This document shows, piece after piece, positions 35,842 through 46,258 of a stretch of 64,000 nt of DNA. The notes below the pieces were generated by a model. It did not search any database, was not told where the DNA came from, and saw nothing but the letters and a program-made list of their open reading frames with translations. Position 1 is the first letter of the stretch; each line of letters starts with the position of its first letter. The DNA comes from JADGRA01 sp052143535. GTDB taxonomy: Bacteria > Myxococcota > Myxococcia > Myxococcales > Myxococcaceae. The stretch lies in NCBI GenBank assembly GCA_052143535.1, contig JBKQSS010000056.1, positions 62,001 to 126,000 of the forward strand, given 5' to 3'. The position numbers and the translations under genes were made by a program.

Positions 35842-35866
35842 ACTCTCCCACCGGGTGTGGGAGAGT
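35842..35866. repeat. Perfect 10-bp inverted repeat upstream of the DUF1624 gene
   Basis: ACTCTCCCAC (35842-35851), 5-base loop, GTGGGAGAGT (35857-35866). It lies in the intergenic space between the divergent HELMH lipoprotein and DUF1624 genes, 30 bases before the latter start. It could be an operator or a transcript hairpin; it has no T-tract to make it a terminator. Confidence 0.6.
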
Positions 35867-35895
35867 CCCCGGCCCCCCAAGGGCTGGAGGCCTCG

Positions 35896-37014
35896 ATGGC
35901 GAAGAATGGTGCTGTCGCTCAGGGAAGCCGGCTGCTGGCCATCGACTGGCTACGCGGGCTGGTGATGGTCCTCATGACGTTGGACCATTCGAGCGACGCC
36001 TTCAACGCCGGCCGCCTCTTCACCGACTCGGTGAGGTTTGACCGCCAGCCGCTTCCGGTGGCCGACTTCCTCACCCGCTGGGTGTCTCACATTTGCGCTC
36101 CTACCTTCGTCTTCCTGGCCGGCGTCTCGCTCGCCTTGAGCATCGCCAGTCGGACGCAGCAGGGGGACCGCCCGGCGGACATCGACCGCCACATTGTGGT
36201 GCGCGGCCTCATCATCACCGCTTTCGAGTTTTGGATGTCGCTCGTCTTCGGCAACCAGAAGGTTCTCATTCTGCAGGTGCTGTACGCCATTGGCATGAGC
36301 ATGGTGTGCATGGCCGCGCTGCGAAGGCTCTCCGGCCGGTGGCTACTGGCGCTGGGCTTGGTGGGCTGGCTCGTCTCTGAGCCGCTCACCGCTTGGGCCC
36401 TCACCGAGCAGGGACTGCTCGGCCAGCTCGCCACGCTACTCTTCTCCGGCGGCGCGGTCGGCCACTACGTGGTGGTGGGCTACCCCCTCTTCCCGTGGCT
36501 GTGCACCATGATGCTCGGCTTCGCTTTCGGAGACTGGCTGCTGGCACAGCCCGCTGAAGGTCGCGCGCAGCGGGCGGCACGGGTGCTGGTGCCGTGGGGG
36601 GTGGGGTTGCTCGTCCTGTACCTGGTGCTGCGCTACCTCAACGGCGTCGGCAACATGGGGCTCTACCGGCACGACGGCTCGCTGGTGCAGTGGCTGCACG
36701 TCAGCAAGTACCCGCCGAGCCTCGCCTACTGGGGCCTGGAACTCGGGCTGGCTGCGCTCTTATTGGCCCTCGCCTTCTCTGCGCACCTCAGCTGGTGGCC
36801 CCTTGTGCTGCTCGGGCAGACGGCCCTCTTCTACTACCTGTTGCATGCCCACCTGTTGAAGCTGGCCTCGCTGGCCCTCGGCATGCACCAGAAGGCCGGC
36901 CTGCTCGCCACCTACCTGGCCGCCCTGTTGGTGGTGCTGGTGTTGTTGCCAGTCTGCCGGTGGTACCGCGGCTACAAGCGCGCGCACCCGCGAGGCTGGC
37001 CGCAGTACATTTGA
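35896..37014 (+). CDS. HGSNAT/DUF1624-like membrane acyltransferase
   Basis: A 372-residue polytopic protein with about 10 helices. The N-terminal RLLAIDWLRGLVMVLMTLDHSSD and WVSHICAPTFVFLAGVSLAL match DUF1624 proteins related to heparan-alpha-glucosaminide N-acetyltransferase, which acetylate sugars using cytosolic acetyl donors. ATG at 35896 has GGAGG 5 bases upstream. The target is unknown; a cell-envelope sugar would fit the setting. It converges on murC with a 30-base gap. Confidence 0.85.
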   Translation: MAKNGAVAQGSRLLAIDWLRGLVMVLMTLDHSSDAFNAGRLFTDSVRFDRQPLPVADFLTRWVSHICAPTFVFLAGVSLALSIASRTQQGDRPADIDRHIVVRGLIITAFEFWMSLVFGNQKVLILQVLYAIGMSMVCMAALRRLSGRWLLALGLVGWLVSEPLTAWALTEQGLLGQLATLLFSGGAVGHYVVVGYPLFPWLCTMMLGFAFGDWLLAQPAEGRAQRAARVLVPWGVGLLVLYLVLRYLNGVGNMGLYRHDGSLVQWLHVSKYPPSLAYWGLELGLAALLLALAFSAHLSWWPLVLLGQTALFYYLLHAHLLKLASLALGMHQKAGLLATYLAALLVVLVLLPVCRWYRGYKRAHPRGWPQYI

Positions 37015-37024
37015 CGGCCCAGCA

Positions 37025-37038
37025 CCGGCCCGCGCCGG
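37025..37038. terminator. Weak hairpin between convergent DUF1624 and murC
   Basis: CCGGC (37025-37029), loop CCGC, GCCGG (37034-37038) in the 30-base gap between two convergent stop codons. The short stem without a T-tract makes this a tentative terminator, supported mainly by position. Confidence 0.3.
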
Positions 37039-37044
37039 CACCGC

Positions 37045-38447
<1,403 letters not shown>

Positions 38448-38451
<4 letters not shown>

Positions 38452-39569
38452 CGGCCGGCCGCCTCGGAGGGCCGTGGCGCGCGGCCGCGGGCTCGCTCCA
38501 CCAGCCCCACGCAGACGTCCGCCAGCTCCCGCGCCGCCTCCGGTCGTCCCAGTCGCCCGGCCTCCTTGGCCATCCGCTGCAGCTGCTCCGGGTGCTGGTA
38601 CAACTCTCGGATGGTGTTGGCCAGCTCCTGGCCAGTCAGCTCCGACTCGCGGAACATCAGCGCTGCGCCAGCCGCCACCAGGGCCCGCGCATTGACGGCT
38701 TGGTGGTCATCGGTGGCGCCTGGGAAAGGCACCAGGACCGAGGCCTTCTTGCAGATGGCGAGCTCGGCCACCGTGCTGGCGCCAGCCCGACAGGCCACCA
38801 GCGAGGCGCGGGCATAGGCAGCCGACATGTCGTCGATGAAGTCCACCACCTCGGCCCGGAAACCGCCCGCCGCGTAAGCAGCCCGGGCCGCCTCCAAGTC
38901 CGAGCGTCCGCTCTGGTGGACGAAGTCGATGGCGTCTTTTAAGTCCGCCAAAAAGTGCAGAGCCTCGAGGACGGCCAGGTTGAGTCCGTGAGCCCCCAAC
39001 GAGCCGCCCAACACCAACACCTCGAAACGGTCGTGTGCCGACTTGCTGCGCAGGTAGTTGTCCAGCAGCTTGCGGCGCACCGGGTTTCCAACCAGGTGCG
39101 TCTTGGCCTGGGGAAAGGCAGCGCGCGACTCCTCGAAGGAGATGAAGACGGCCTGCACGAAGTGCCCCAGCACCCGGTTGGTGAAGCCGGGCAAGGCATT
39201 CTGCTCCTGGACGGCGGTGGGGATGCGGCGCAGCCAGGCCGTCAGCACCACCGGGCCACTGGCGTACCCACCCACTCCCACCACCACGTCCGGGCGGAAG
39301 CGGCTGAGGACGCGCCAGGACTCGACGAAGGACCGGGGAAGCAAGAGCAGTCCAAGCAGGAAGCTTCCCATCCGCTTGCCCTTCAGGCCGCGGGCGGAGA
39401 TGGTTTCCAGCGCAAACCCCGCCTCCGGCACCACCCGCGCCTCGAGGCCGCGGCGCGTCCCAACGAAGAGGACGGCGTTGTTGGGGTGGCGGGTGCTGAA
39501 CTCCTCGGCCAGCGCGATGCCGGGGAAGAGGTGGCCTCCGGTGCCACCACCGGCGATGAGCATCCTCAT
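38448..39569 (-). CDS. murG: UDP-GlcNAc transferase MurG
   Basis: A 373-residue GT28 glycosyltransferase that converts lipid I to lipid II on the inner membrane face. The G-loop MLIAGGGTGGHLFPG and the donor site ACRAGASTVAELAICKKASVLVPFPGATDDHQ are conserved. Its ATG overlaps the ftsW stop by 4 bases. Confidence 0.96.
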
Positions 39570-40765
39570 GCCAGCGCTTCCGTCGCCGCAGCCCGACGCG
39601 GGGAGGCGAGCCGCATCGACGCGGTGGAGGCGCTCAGGCTAAGCAGGGCTCCGGCGGCGGTCATCGACACCACCAGCGAGCAGCCCCCGTAGGACACGAA
39701 GGGCAGCGTCAGCCCCTTGGTGGGCAGCATGCCCATGGCCACGCTCATGTTCACCACCGCCTGCACACCGAGCAGTGCGGTCAGCCCGAGGCCGAGGTAG
39801 GTGCCAAAAGTTTCCCCGGCGCGCAGCGCGGCACGCGTCCCCCGCCACACAATGACCGCGTAAAGGAGCACCGTGGCCGCCGCCCCAAACAACCCGAGCT
39901 CCTCGCCGACGATGCTGAAGATGAAGTCGGTGTGGGCCTCGGGCAAGAAGAAGAGCTTCTGCCGGCTCTCCCCCAGCCCCAGGCCCCAGAAGCCTCCCGA
40001 GCCCACCGAGATGAGGGACTGCGCCACCTGGTAGCCGACGTCATGGCGGTGCGCCCAGGGGTCGAGGAAGGCCGTAATGCGCTTCAACCGGTAGGGCGAG
40101 TGGGCCACGGCGTGGTAGGCGAGCGGGAGCGCGAGCAGCACCGAGCCGACGAGGTAGGAAAGCTTGGTGCCTGCGGCGAAGAGCAGCACGAAGAGCAGCA
40201 CCAGGAGCTCGACGGCGCTGCCGAAGTCCGGCTGGGCCATGCACAGCACCACCAGCATCCCTCCCAACAGCAGATGCGGGAGGAAGCCAATGCTGAAGGA
40301 GGCCACCTTCTCGCGTTTCTTGGCCAGGCTGTAGGCCAGGTACACCACCCAGGTGAACTTGGCGATTTCGGCCGGCTGGATGCTGACCCCCGGGAAGCGA
40401 ATCCACCGCCGGGCGCCGCCCACCAGCGTCCCTACCCCCGGCAAAAGCACCAGCACCAGCAGCAGCACCGTCACCACCAACAGCGGGTAGGCCAGACGCG
40501 CCAGGCGGCGGTAGCCCAGCTTCAGCGCGGTGGCCATGGCCAACAGCCCCACCAACGTCGCCACCAGCTGTCGCTGCAGAAAGTAGAAGCCGTTGCCCGT
40601 CTTCTCCAGCGCCGTCACCGCGCTGGCCGAATACACCATCACCAGGCCGAGGCTGAGTAGCCCCAAGACCGCGGCCAAGAGAATCGGGTCCACCGAGAGG
40701 CGCACCGGCTCGCTGCGCCCGTCCGGCAGCGCGTGGGAAGGGTGGGGGCGGCGACGCCAGCTCAT
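39566..40765 (-). CDS. ftsW: Septal peptidoglycan polymerase FtsW
   Basis: A 399-residue SEDS protein with about 10 transmembrane helices. It polymerises lipid II with FtsI at the septum. Characteristic segments are GARRWIRFPGVSIQPAEIAK, PEAHTDFIFSIVGEELG and GLTLPFVSYGGCSLVVSM. Start ATG at 40765 overlaps the murD stop by 4 bases; an open frame continues 300 bases upstream but only in the shadow of murD. Confidence 0.96.
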   Translation of the reverse strand: MSWRRRPHPSHALPDGRSEPVRLSVDPILLAAVLGLLSLGLVMVYSASAVTALEKTGNGFYFLQRQLVATLVGLLAMATALKLGYRRLARLAYPLLVVTVLLLVLVLLPGVGTLVGGARRWIRFPGVSIQPAEIAKFTWVVYLAYSLAKKREKVASFSIGFLPHLLLGGMLVVLCMAQPDFGSAVELLVLLFVLLFAAGTKLSYLVGSVLLALPLAYHAVAHSPYRLKRITAFLDPWAHRHDVGYQVAQSLISVGSGGFWGLGLGESRQKLFFLPEAHTDFIFSIVGEELGLFGAAATVLLYAVIVWRGTRAALRAGETFGTYLGLGLTALLGVQAVVNMSVAMGMLPTKGLTLPFVSYGGCSLVVSMTAAGALLSLSASTASMRLASPRRAAATEALA

Positions 40766-42144
40766 GACAGCGCCTTCACCAGACGGCGGAAGGTGTCCCC
40801 ACGGTCCTCGAAGTTGAGGAACTGGTCGAACGAGGCGCAGGCGGGCGAAAGCAGCACCACGTCCCCGGGGCGAGCGAGTTCCCGAGCGCGGGCCACCGCC
40901 CGTTCCAGCGTAAAGCAGGCGTGGACGGTGTACTCCGTGGCGAACTCCTCTTCGATGAGGGGGCCATCCTGCCCAAGGGTGAGGACGGCGGCGACTTTTC
41001 CACCGGCCGCCTTGCGCAAGGGGGCATAGGGCGCGCCCTTCCCCTTGCCACCGGCCAGCAGCCACAGCCGGCTCCCCACGGGGAAGGCCTGGAGGGCCAC
41101 CACCGCCGCGTCGACGTTGGTGGCTTTGCTGTCATTCACCCACTCCACCCCGTCCAGCACCCGCACCGACTCGAGCCGGTGGGGAAGCCCGGGGAAGCCG
41201 TCCAGTCCGCGCTGCACCTGCTCCGGCCTCACCCCGAGGTGGAGCGCCAACAGCGTGGCCGCCATGGCATTCTGCAGGTTGTGGGCCCCGCGCAGGGCGC
41301 GGCTGTCCACCCGGAAGAGGAGGTCCTCGCTGAGGACACAAAAGCCCTGGGGCGAGGCCACCGCAGCGCCCAAAAAGCCCCCGGGCAGCGTGGTGCGGCC
41401 ATCCAGAGTGAAGCCGCGGGCTGGCGCCCGCAGCTCCGCCGCGAAGCGCGGTGTCCAGGCGTCGTCGAGGTTGAGCACCGCCAAGTCCTGGGGGCCCTGG
41501 TTCTGAAAAATGCGCGCCTTTGCCTCGGCGTAGGCCTGCATGGAAGGGTAGCGGTCGAGGTGGTCCGGGGTGAGGTTGAGCAACGCGGCGGCGCGGACTT
41601 CCAGCGAGTGCACCCCCTCGAGTTGAAAGCTGGAGAGCTCGACGACGTACGCCCCCGGGACGGGCCCCTCCACGGCGTCACTGAGAGGCGTCCCGAGATT
41701 TCCGCCGACAAACGGCCGAAGGCCGCCTTCGGCGCACAGCGCCCCGCACAGCGCGGTGGTGGTGCTCTTGCCGTTGGTGCCGGTAATGGCCACCACCGGC
41801 ACGCCCTGGGCCAAGAAGCGTCCGGCCAACTCCACCTCGCCCCACACCGGAATTCCGCGGCCGAGGGCCTTTTGCAGTGAAGGCAGTGAGAGCGGCACGC
41901 CCGGACTCACCACCACCAGCTCCGGCGTCCCGAGGTCCACCGTCTCGAGCGACTGCCCGGCCCGTAGCTCCGCCCCGGCAGCCTCCAAGGGCGCCCTCAC
42001 CCCGGACAGGGCTTGCAGCGGCTGGCCGTCCAGGACAGTGACGCGCGCCCCGGCCCGGCCCAATAGCCGCGCAGCGGCCAGGCCGCTCTTGCCAGCCCCC
42101 AACACGACGACCTCACAGCCGGACAGCGATGGGAGGGAGCTCAC
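40762..42144 (-). CDS. murD: UDP-MurNAc-L-alanine--D-glutamate ligase
   Basis: A 460-residue Mur ligase that adds D-Glu. N-terminal Rossmann-type CEVVVLGAGKSGLAAARLL, ATP loop VAITGTNGKSTTTALCG and VVELSSFQLEGV identify MurD. The start is GTG at 42144. It sits between mraY and ftsW in the standard order. Confidence 0.96.
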   Translation of the reverse strand: MSSLPSLSGCEVVVLGAGKSGLAAARLLGRAGARVTVLDGQPLQALSGVRAPLEAAGAELRAGQSLETVDLGTPELVVVSPGVPLSLPSLQKALGRGIPVWGEVELAGRFLAQGVPVVAITGTNGKSTTTALCGALCAEGGLRPFVGGNLGTPLSDAVEGPVPGAYVVELSSFQLEGVHSLEVRAAALLNLTPDHLDRYPSMQAYAEAKARIFQNQGPQDLAVLNLDDAWTPRFAAELRAPARGFTLDGRTTLPGGFLGAAVASPQGFCVLSEDLLFRVDSRALRGAHNLQNAMAATLLALHLGVRPEQVQRGLDGFPGLPHRLESVRVLDGVEWVNDSKATNVDAAVVALQAFPVGSRLWLLAGGKGKGAPYAPLRKAAGGKVAAVLTLGQDGPLIEEEFATEYTVHACFTLERAVARARELARPGDVVLLSPACASFDQFLNFEDRGDTFRRLVKALS

Positions 42145-42166
42145 CCTCGTGGCCCTCCTTTTGCCC

Positions 42167-43336
42167 TCAGCGCAGCTTCAGCGTGAGCAGGGCCACGCCG
42201 CAGCAGAGGATGGAGACAATCCAGAAGCGGACGATGATTTTGGGCTCGCTCAGCCCCTTCAGCTCGAAGTGGTGGTGGACCGGTGCCATGCGGAAAACGC
42301 GCCGGCCGGTGAGCCGGAAACTGGCCACCTGAATCATCACCGAGAGCAACTCGGCGAGGAAGACGCCGAGGATGAAGGCCGACGTCACCTCCTGTTTGCT
42401 GAGGACGGCCAGGCCGCCCAACGCCCCGCCCAGGGCCAGCGAGCCAACGTCCCCCATGAAGACGGAAGCGGGGTAGGTGTTGAACCAGAGAAACGCAATT
42501 CCGGCACCCACGATGGAGGCGCAGAAGACGGCCAGCTCCGCGCCGCCGACGACTTGCGGAATGCCCAGGTAGCGCCAGAGGGGAACGCTGGCCAGCTTTT
42601 GCCCCCCGCCGGCGGCCGCCACCAAGTCCGCCAGGTACAGCCCGCTGCCGGCCACGTAACAAAAAACCGCGAAGGTGAGTGCTGCGACGATGGTGGGGAC
42701 GATGGCCAAGCCATCCAGCCCGTCGGTCAGGTTGACGGCGTTGGAGGCCCCCACCACCACCACCCAGGCGAAGAGGAGGTAGGCCCACCCGAGCTCGAGG
42801 TTGAAGTGCCGGGTGGGGATGAAGGGCAGCGTGAGCCGCGTGTCCACCAAGAGGTGCGGCGAGCCCCCCTGCCAGGTGCAGAGGATGCCAAAAATCCCCA
42901 CCACGAAGAACGCCGTCTGCAGAAGCAGCTTCTTCCTCGGGGCGAGCCCCTTCGAGTTTCGCTTGGAGAGCTTCAGCCAGTCGTCGAGAAAGCCGATGAA
43001 GCCAAAGCCCAACGTCCAGAGCAGCGCCACCCAGATGACGCGCTCGCGCAGGTCGGCGAAAAGCAGCGTCGCCAGCGCCACGCACAAAAGGATGAGCGCC
43101 CCGCCCATGGTGGGGGTCCCCTTCTTCGTCTGGTGCCGGTCCGGTGTGTCCTCCCGGACGTTGTTGGCCTCACCCTGGGTGGCGCGCAGCTGGGCGATGA
43201 AGCTTCGCCCGAAGAAGAGCCCAATCAGCAGCGCCGCCACGCCGGCGGCCACAATCCGGAAGGTGGGGTAGCGCAGGAAGTTGAGAAAGCGCCCGGCGTG
43301 GGTGTCTTTGAAGGCCTCGTAGAGCAGGAAAAGCAT
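42167..43336 (-). CDS. mraY: Phospho-MurNAc-pentapeptide transferase
   Basis: A 389-residue polytopic enzyme that forms lipid I on undecaprenyl phosphate. Conserved active-site segments are GFIGFLDDWLKLSKRNSKG, SNAVNLTDGLDGLAI and MAPVHHHFELKG. Its ATG directly follows the murF stop. Compared with E. coli (360 aa) it has a slightly longer N-terminal cytoplasmic loop. Confidence 0.97.
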   Translation of the reverse strand: MLFLLYEAFKDTHAGRFLNFLRYPTFRIVAAGVAALLIGLFFGRSFIAQLRATQGEANNVREDTPDRHQTKKGTPTMGGALILLCVALATLLFADLRERVIWVALLWTLGFGFIGFLDDWLKLSKRNSKGLAPRKKLLLQTAFFVVGIFGILCTWQGGSPHLLVDTRLTLPFIPTRHFNLELGWAYLLFAWVVVVGASNAVNLTDGLDGLAIVPTIVAALTFAVFCYVAGSGLYLADLVAAAGGGQKLASVPLWRYLGIPQVVGGAELAVFCASIVGAGIAFLWFNTYPASVFMGDVGSLALGGALGGLAVLSKQEVTSAFILGVFLAELLSVMIQVASFRLTGRRVFRMAPVHHHFELKGLSEPKIIVRFWIVSILCCGVALLTLKLR

Positions 43337-44737
43337 TCAGTGTCCGGCGGCCGAGGCCGCCCCCGTCAGTCGTTCCACCAGCCGCTCCATCCGCATGCCC
43401 CGGCTTCCCTTCACCAGGACGACGTCTCCCGGCCGAAGCCGCGGGCGAAGCCAGTCCCAGAGCGGCTCCACCTCCACGAAGCGTGCCGCCTCCGGAGGCT
43501 CTTCGGCGGGAGCCGCCGCCACGTTCCGCGGCCCAAGGAAGGCCCGGACCGCCGCCATCCGCGAGGCGACTTCAGCCATCTGCCGGTGCTCCTCGGCCTC
43601 GCCGGCCCCAAGTTCGAGCATGTCCCCCAGCACCGCTACCACCCGCCCGGTGCCGGCCAGCCCCCGGGCCGTCTCGAGGGCGGCCCTCACCGAAGCCGGG
43701 TTGGCGTTGTAGCAGTCGTCCAGCACGGTCAGGCCGGCGGGCGTCTCGACGACAGTCAGCCGGCGCGCGGTGGGCTTGGCTAGAGAGAGGCCCTGGGCAC
43801 AGGCCTCTCGGGAGACGCCCAAAGAGCGCGCCAGGGCAAACGCCGCCGCGGCGTTGAGGGCGTTGTGCGCCCCGACGAAGCTCAACCCCACAGTGAGGGT
43901 GCGGCCCTCCGACCGCAACACCACCTCCTGGCCACTGCGGCCGAGCGGCCGCGTCGTCTCCAGACGGACATCCGAGCGTGGGTTTCGTCCGAAGGTGAGC
44001 CAGCGGGCACGGGAGGTCTTGGCCTGCTCCACCACCAGCGGCTCGTCGAGGTTGACCACTGCGGTGGCCGTGGGGGCCAACCCTGCAAACAGCTCGCCCT
44101 CGGCGGCGGCCACTCCGGCCAGGCTCCCCAGGCCCTCGAGGTGCTCGGGTTGGATGGTGGTGAGCACCGCTGCGTCCGGCTCGGCCAGCGCCACCAGCCG
44201 TCCCATCTCGCCCGGCGCATTCATCCCCAGTTCCACCACCGCGGCCCGGTGCGCGGAGGTGAGGCGGAGCAAGGTCAGCGGGACGCCCACCTCGTTATTG
44301 AGGTTGCCTTCGGTTTTCAAGGCCGCGCCGTTGAGGCTCAGGATGCTGCCCACCATTTCCTTGGTGGTGGTTTTCCCGTTGCTGCCGCCCACCGCGCCGA
44401 GCGGGAGTTGGAAGCGCCGGCGGTGAAAACGGGCCAGCGCACCCAGTGCGCGCAGCGTGTCGTCCACCAGGAAGAGCGCGAAGCCTTCCGGCAACAGGGC
44501 CAGGGGCTTGCCTCGACGCACCACGGCGCCAGAGGCGCCTTTGGCCAGCGCGGCAGGGACAAAGGCGTGGGCGTCGAAGCGCTCGCCCTCCAAGGCCACG
44601 AAAAGGGCCCCTGGCAGAAGGGTCCGCGAGTCCGTGGACACCGACTCGAAGCGGGGCGTGGAGGCCACTCCACGCACCTCGGCCGAGGTCGCCAGAAGAA
44701 TGTCAGCCGGGGTGAACGACGCCACCGAGCGGTCCAC
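43337..44737 (-). CDS. murF: UDP-MurNAc-tripeptide--D-alanyl-D-alanine ligase
   Basis: A 466-residue Mur ligase that adds D-Ala-D-Ala made by Ddl. It shows VSTDSRTLLPGALFVALEGERFDAH, ATP loop GAVGGSNGKTTTKEMVG and VLDDCYNANPASVRAALE. The start is GTG at 44737, four bases after the murE stop region begins; its stop abuts mraY. Confidence 0.95.
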   Translation of the reverse strand: MDRSVASFTPADILLATSAEVRGVASTPRFESVSTDSRTLLPGALFVALEGERFDAHAFVPAALAKGASGAVVRRGKPLALLPEGFALFLVDDTLRALGALARFHRRRFQLPLGAVGGSNGKTTTKEMVGSILSLNGAALKTEGNLNNEVGVPLTLLRLTSAHRAAVVELGMNAPGEMGRLVALAEPDAAVLTTIQPEHLEGLGSLAGVAAAEGELFAGLAPTATAVVNLDEPLVVEQAKTSRARWLTFGRNPRSDVRLETTRPLGRSGQEVVLRSEGRTLTVGLSFVGAHNALNAAAAFALARSLGVSREACAQGLSLAKPTARRLTVVETPAGLTVLDDCYNANPASVRAALETARGLAGTGRVVAVLGDMLELGAGEAEEHRQMAEVASRMAAVRAFLGPRNVAAAPAEEPPEAARFVEVEPLWDWLRPRLRPGDVVLVKGSRGMRMERLVERLTGAASAAGH

Positions 44738-44740
44738 CGC

Positions 44741-46249
44741 TCAGGCCGGTCCCGGTTTCCCGAGCGCGGCGCGGGCCTCGGCCACGTCGTCGAAGGGGAG
44801 CCGCTCGGTACCGACTTCCTGGTACGCCTCGTGCCCTTTGCCGGCAACCAGAATGACGTCGTCCGGCCGCGCCAGGGATGCCGCCGTCTCGAGCGCGCTC
44901 CGGCGGTCAACGTCCACCAGGTAACCCCGCTCCCCGCTCCTCGCCTTGCCGGCGCTGATGCGGCGCAGCCCGCCCTTCTCCAGGCCAGGCGTAATTTGGG
45001 AAATAATTTCTGCTGGGTCCTCGCTGCGCGGGTTGTCGCTGGTCACCACGGCCAAGTCTGCGCCTTCCCCCACCACCTGTCCCATCAGCGGCCGCTTGCC
45101 CTTGTCTCGGTCCCCGCCGCAGCCGAAGACGACGATGACGCGTCCTTTGGCCAGTGCGCGCGAAGCCTCCAAAGCGCGCCGGAGGGCGTCGTCGGAATGG
45201 GCATAGTCCACCAGCGCCACTCGGCCGTTCTCCTCCACGCGCTCCATCCGCCCAGGCACCCGCTTGACCCGCTCGATGCCTTCCTGAACGTCCCGGCGCC
45301 CAAAGCCAGCCCCCAGCGCGATGCCGGCGGCGGCGAGGATGTTCTCGAGGTTGTGCGGGCCGAGCAGGGAAGACTGCACCTTGATGTCCCCGGCCGGCGT
45401 CTTCAACGTGGCGCGGATGCCGCTCAGACCGAGCTCCACCCCAGCCGCGGAAATTTCTCCGGTGCCGGTGCGGCTGAATTTCCAAGCCATCCGACGGGCG
45501 TTGCGGACTTCGTTGTAAATGCGCGCGGCGTAGGTGTCGTCGCCATTCACCACCGCCACCCCGCCCGGCGAGAGGTTGTCATTGAAGAGCTTCCGCTTGG
45601 CCTGGAAATACGCCTCCATGTCGGCGTGGTAGTCGAGGTGGTCGCGCGACAGGTTGGTGAAGGCGGCCGCCCGGAAGGTGAGGCCGTGCACCCGTTCCTG
45701 GTCAAGCGCGTGGCTGGACACCTCCATCACCACCGTGTCGGTGCCGGCGTCGAGCATCTCGCGAAAAAGGCGATGGAGCGCCAACGCGTCGGGGGTGGTG
45801 TGCGGTGACTGCTGCGTCCGCCCGGCGAAACGCACGTCGATGGTACCGATGCGGCCCACCGCCGCGCCGCCCGCCGAGCAAATGGATTCGAGCAGGTAGG
45901 CGGTGGTGGTTTTGCCGTTGGTGCCGGTGATGCCGAGCAGCATCAGCTCGGCTGCCGGACGCCGAAAGACGTTGGCCGCCACTTCCGCCAGGGCGCGCCG
46001 CGCGGACGTCACCTTGAAGACCGGGAGGTCAGCCACCACCGCCTTCTCCGCCAGCACCGCGACCGCGCCACTGGCCTTGGCCTGAGCGAGGAAGCTCGCC
46101 CCGTCATGGGTCGCGCCCTGCAGCGCGACGAAGAGGTCCCCGGGACGGACTTTCCGACTGTCGTGCGCCACTCCGGTCACGTCCAGCGCGGCCCGCGAGC
46201 CGGACAGCTGCTCTGCCCCCACACCTGCCAACACATCTGTCAACTTCAT
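44741..46249 (-). CDS. murE: UDP-MurNAc-tripeptide synthetase, meso-diaminopimelate type
   Basis: A 502-residue Mur ligase. ATP loop GITGTNGKTTTAYLLES and the C-terminal block VVTSDNPRSEDPAEI are visible. The DNPR motif in that block is the marker of meso-DAP-adding MurE, implying DAP-type peptidoglycan. It starts nine bases after the ftsI stop. Confidence 0.95.
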   Translation of the reverse strand: MKLTDVLAGVGAEQLSGSRAALDVTGVAHDSRKVRPGDLFVALQGATHDGASFLAQAKASGAVAVLAEKAVVADLPVFKVTSARRALAEVAANVFRRPAAELMLLGITGTNGKTTTAYLLESICSAGGAAVGRIGTIDVRFAGRTQQSPHTTPDALALHRLFREMLDAGTDTVVMEVSSHALDQERVHGLTFRAAAFTNLSRDHLDYHADMEAYFQAKRKLFNDNLSPGGVAVVNGDDTYAARIYNEVRNARRMAWKFSRTGTGEISAAGVELGLSGIRATLKTPAGDIKVQSSLLGPHNLENILAAAGIALGAGFGRRDVQEGIERVKRVPGRMERVEENGRVALVDYAHSDDALRRALEASRALAKGRVIVVFGCGGDRDKGKRPLMGQVVGEGADLAVVTSDNPRSEDPAEIISQITPGLEKGGLRRISAGKARSGERGYLVDVDRRSALETAASLARPDDVILVAGKGHEAYQEVGTERLPFDDVAEARAALGKPGPA

Positions 46250-46258
46250 CAGGGATTC

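Noticed and set aside
35780..35860. A functional tRNA gene on the minus strand
   Set aside because: Acceptor ends and part of a D-arm look right, but there is no foldable anticodon arm and no TTCRA T-loop.
41756..45808. Long plus-strand frames opposite murD, mraY, murF and murE
   Set aside because: The minus-strand Mur ligase and MraY motifs are unambiguous; the opposite frames are compositional shadows.
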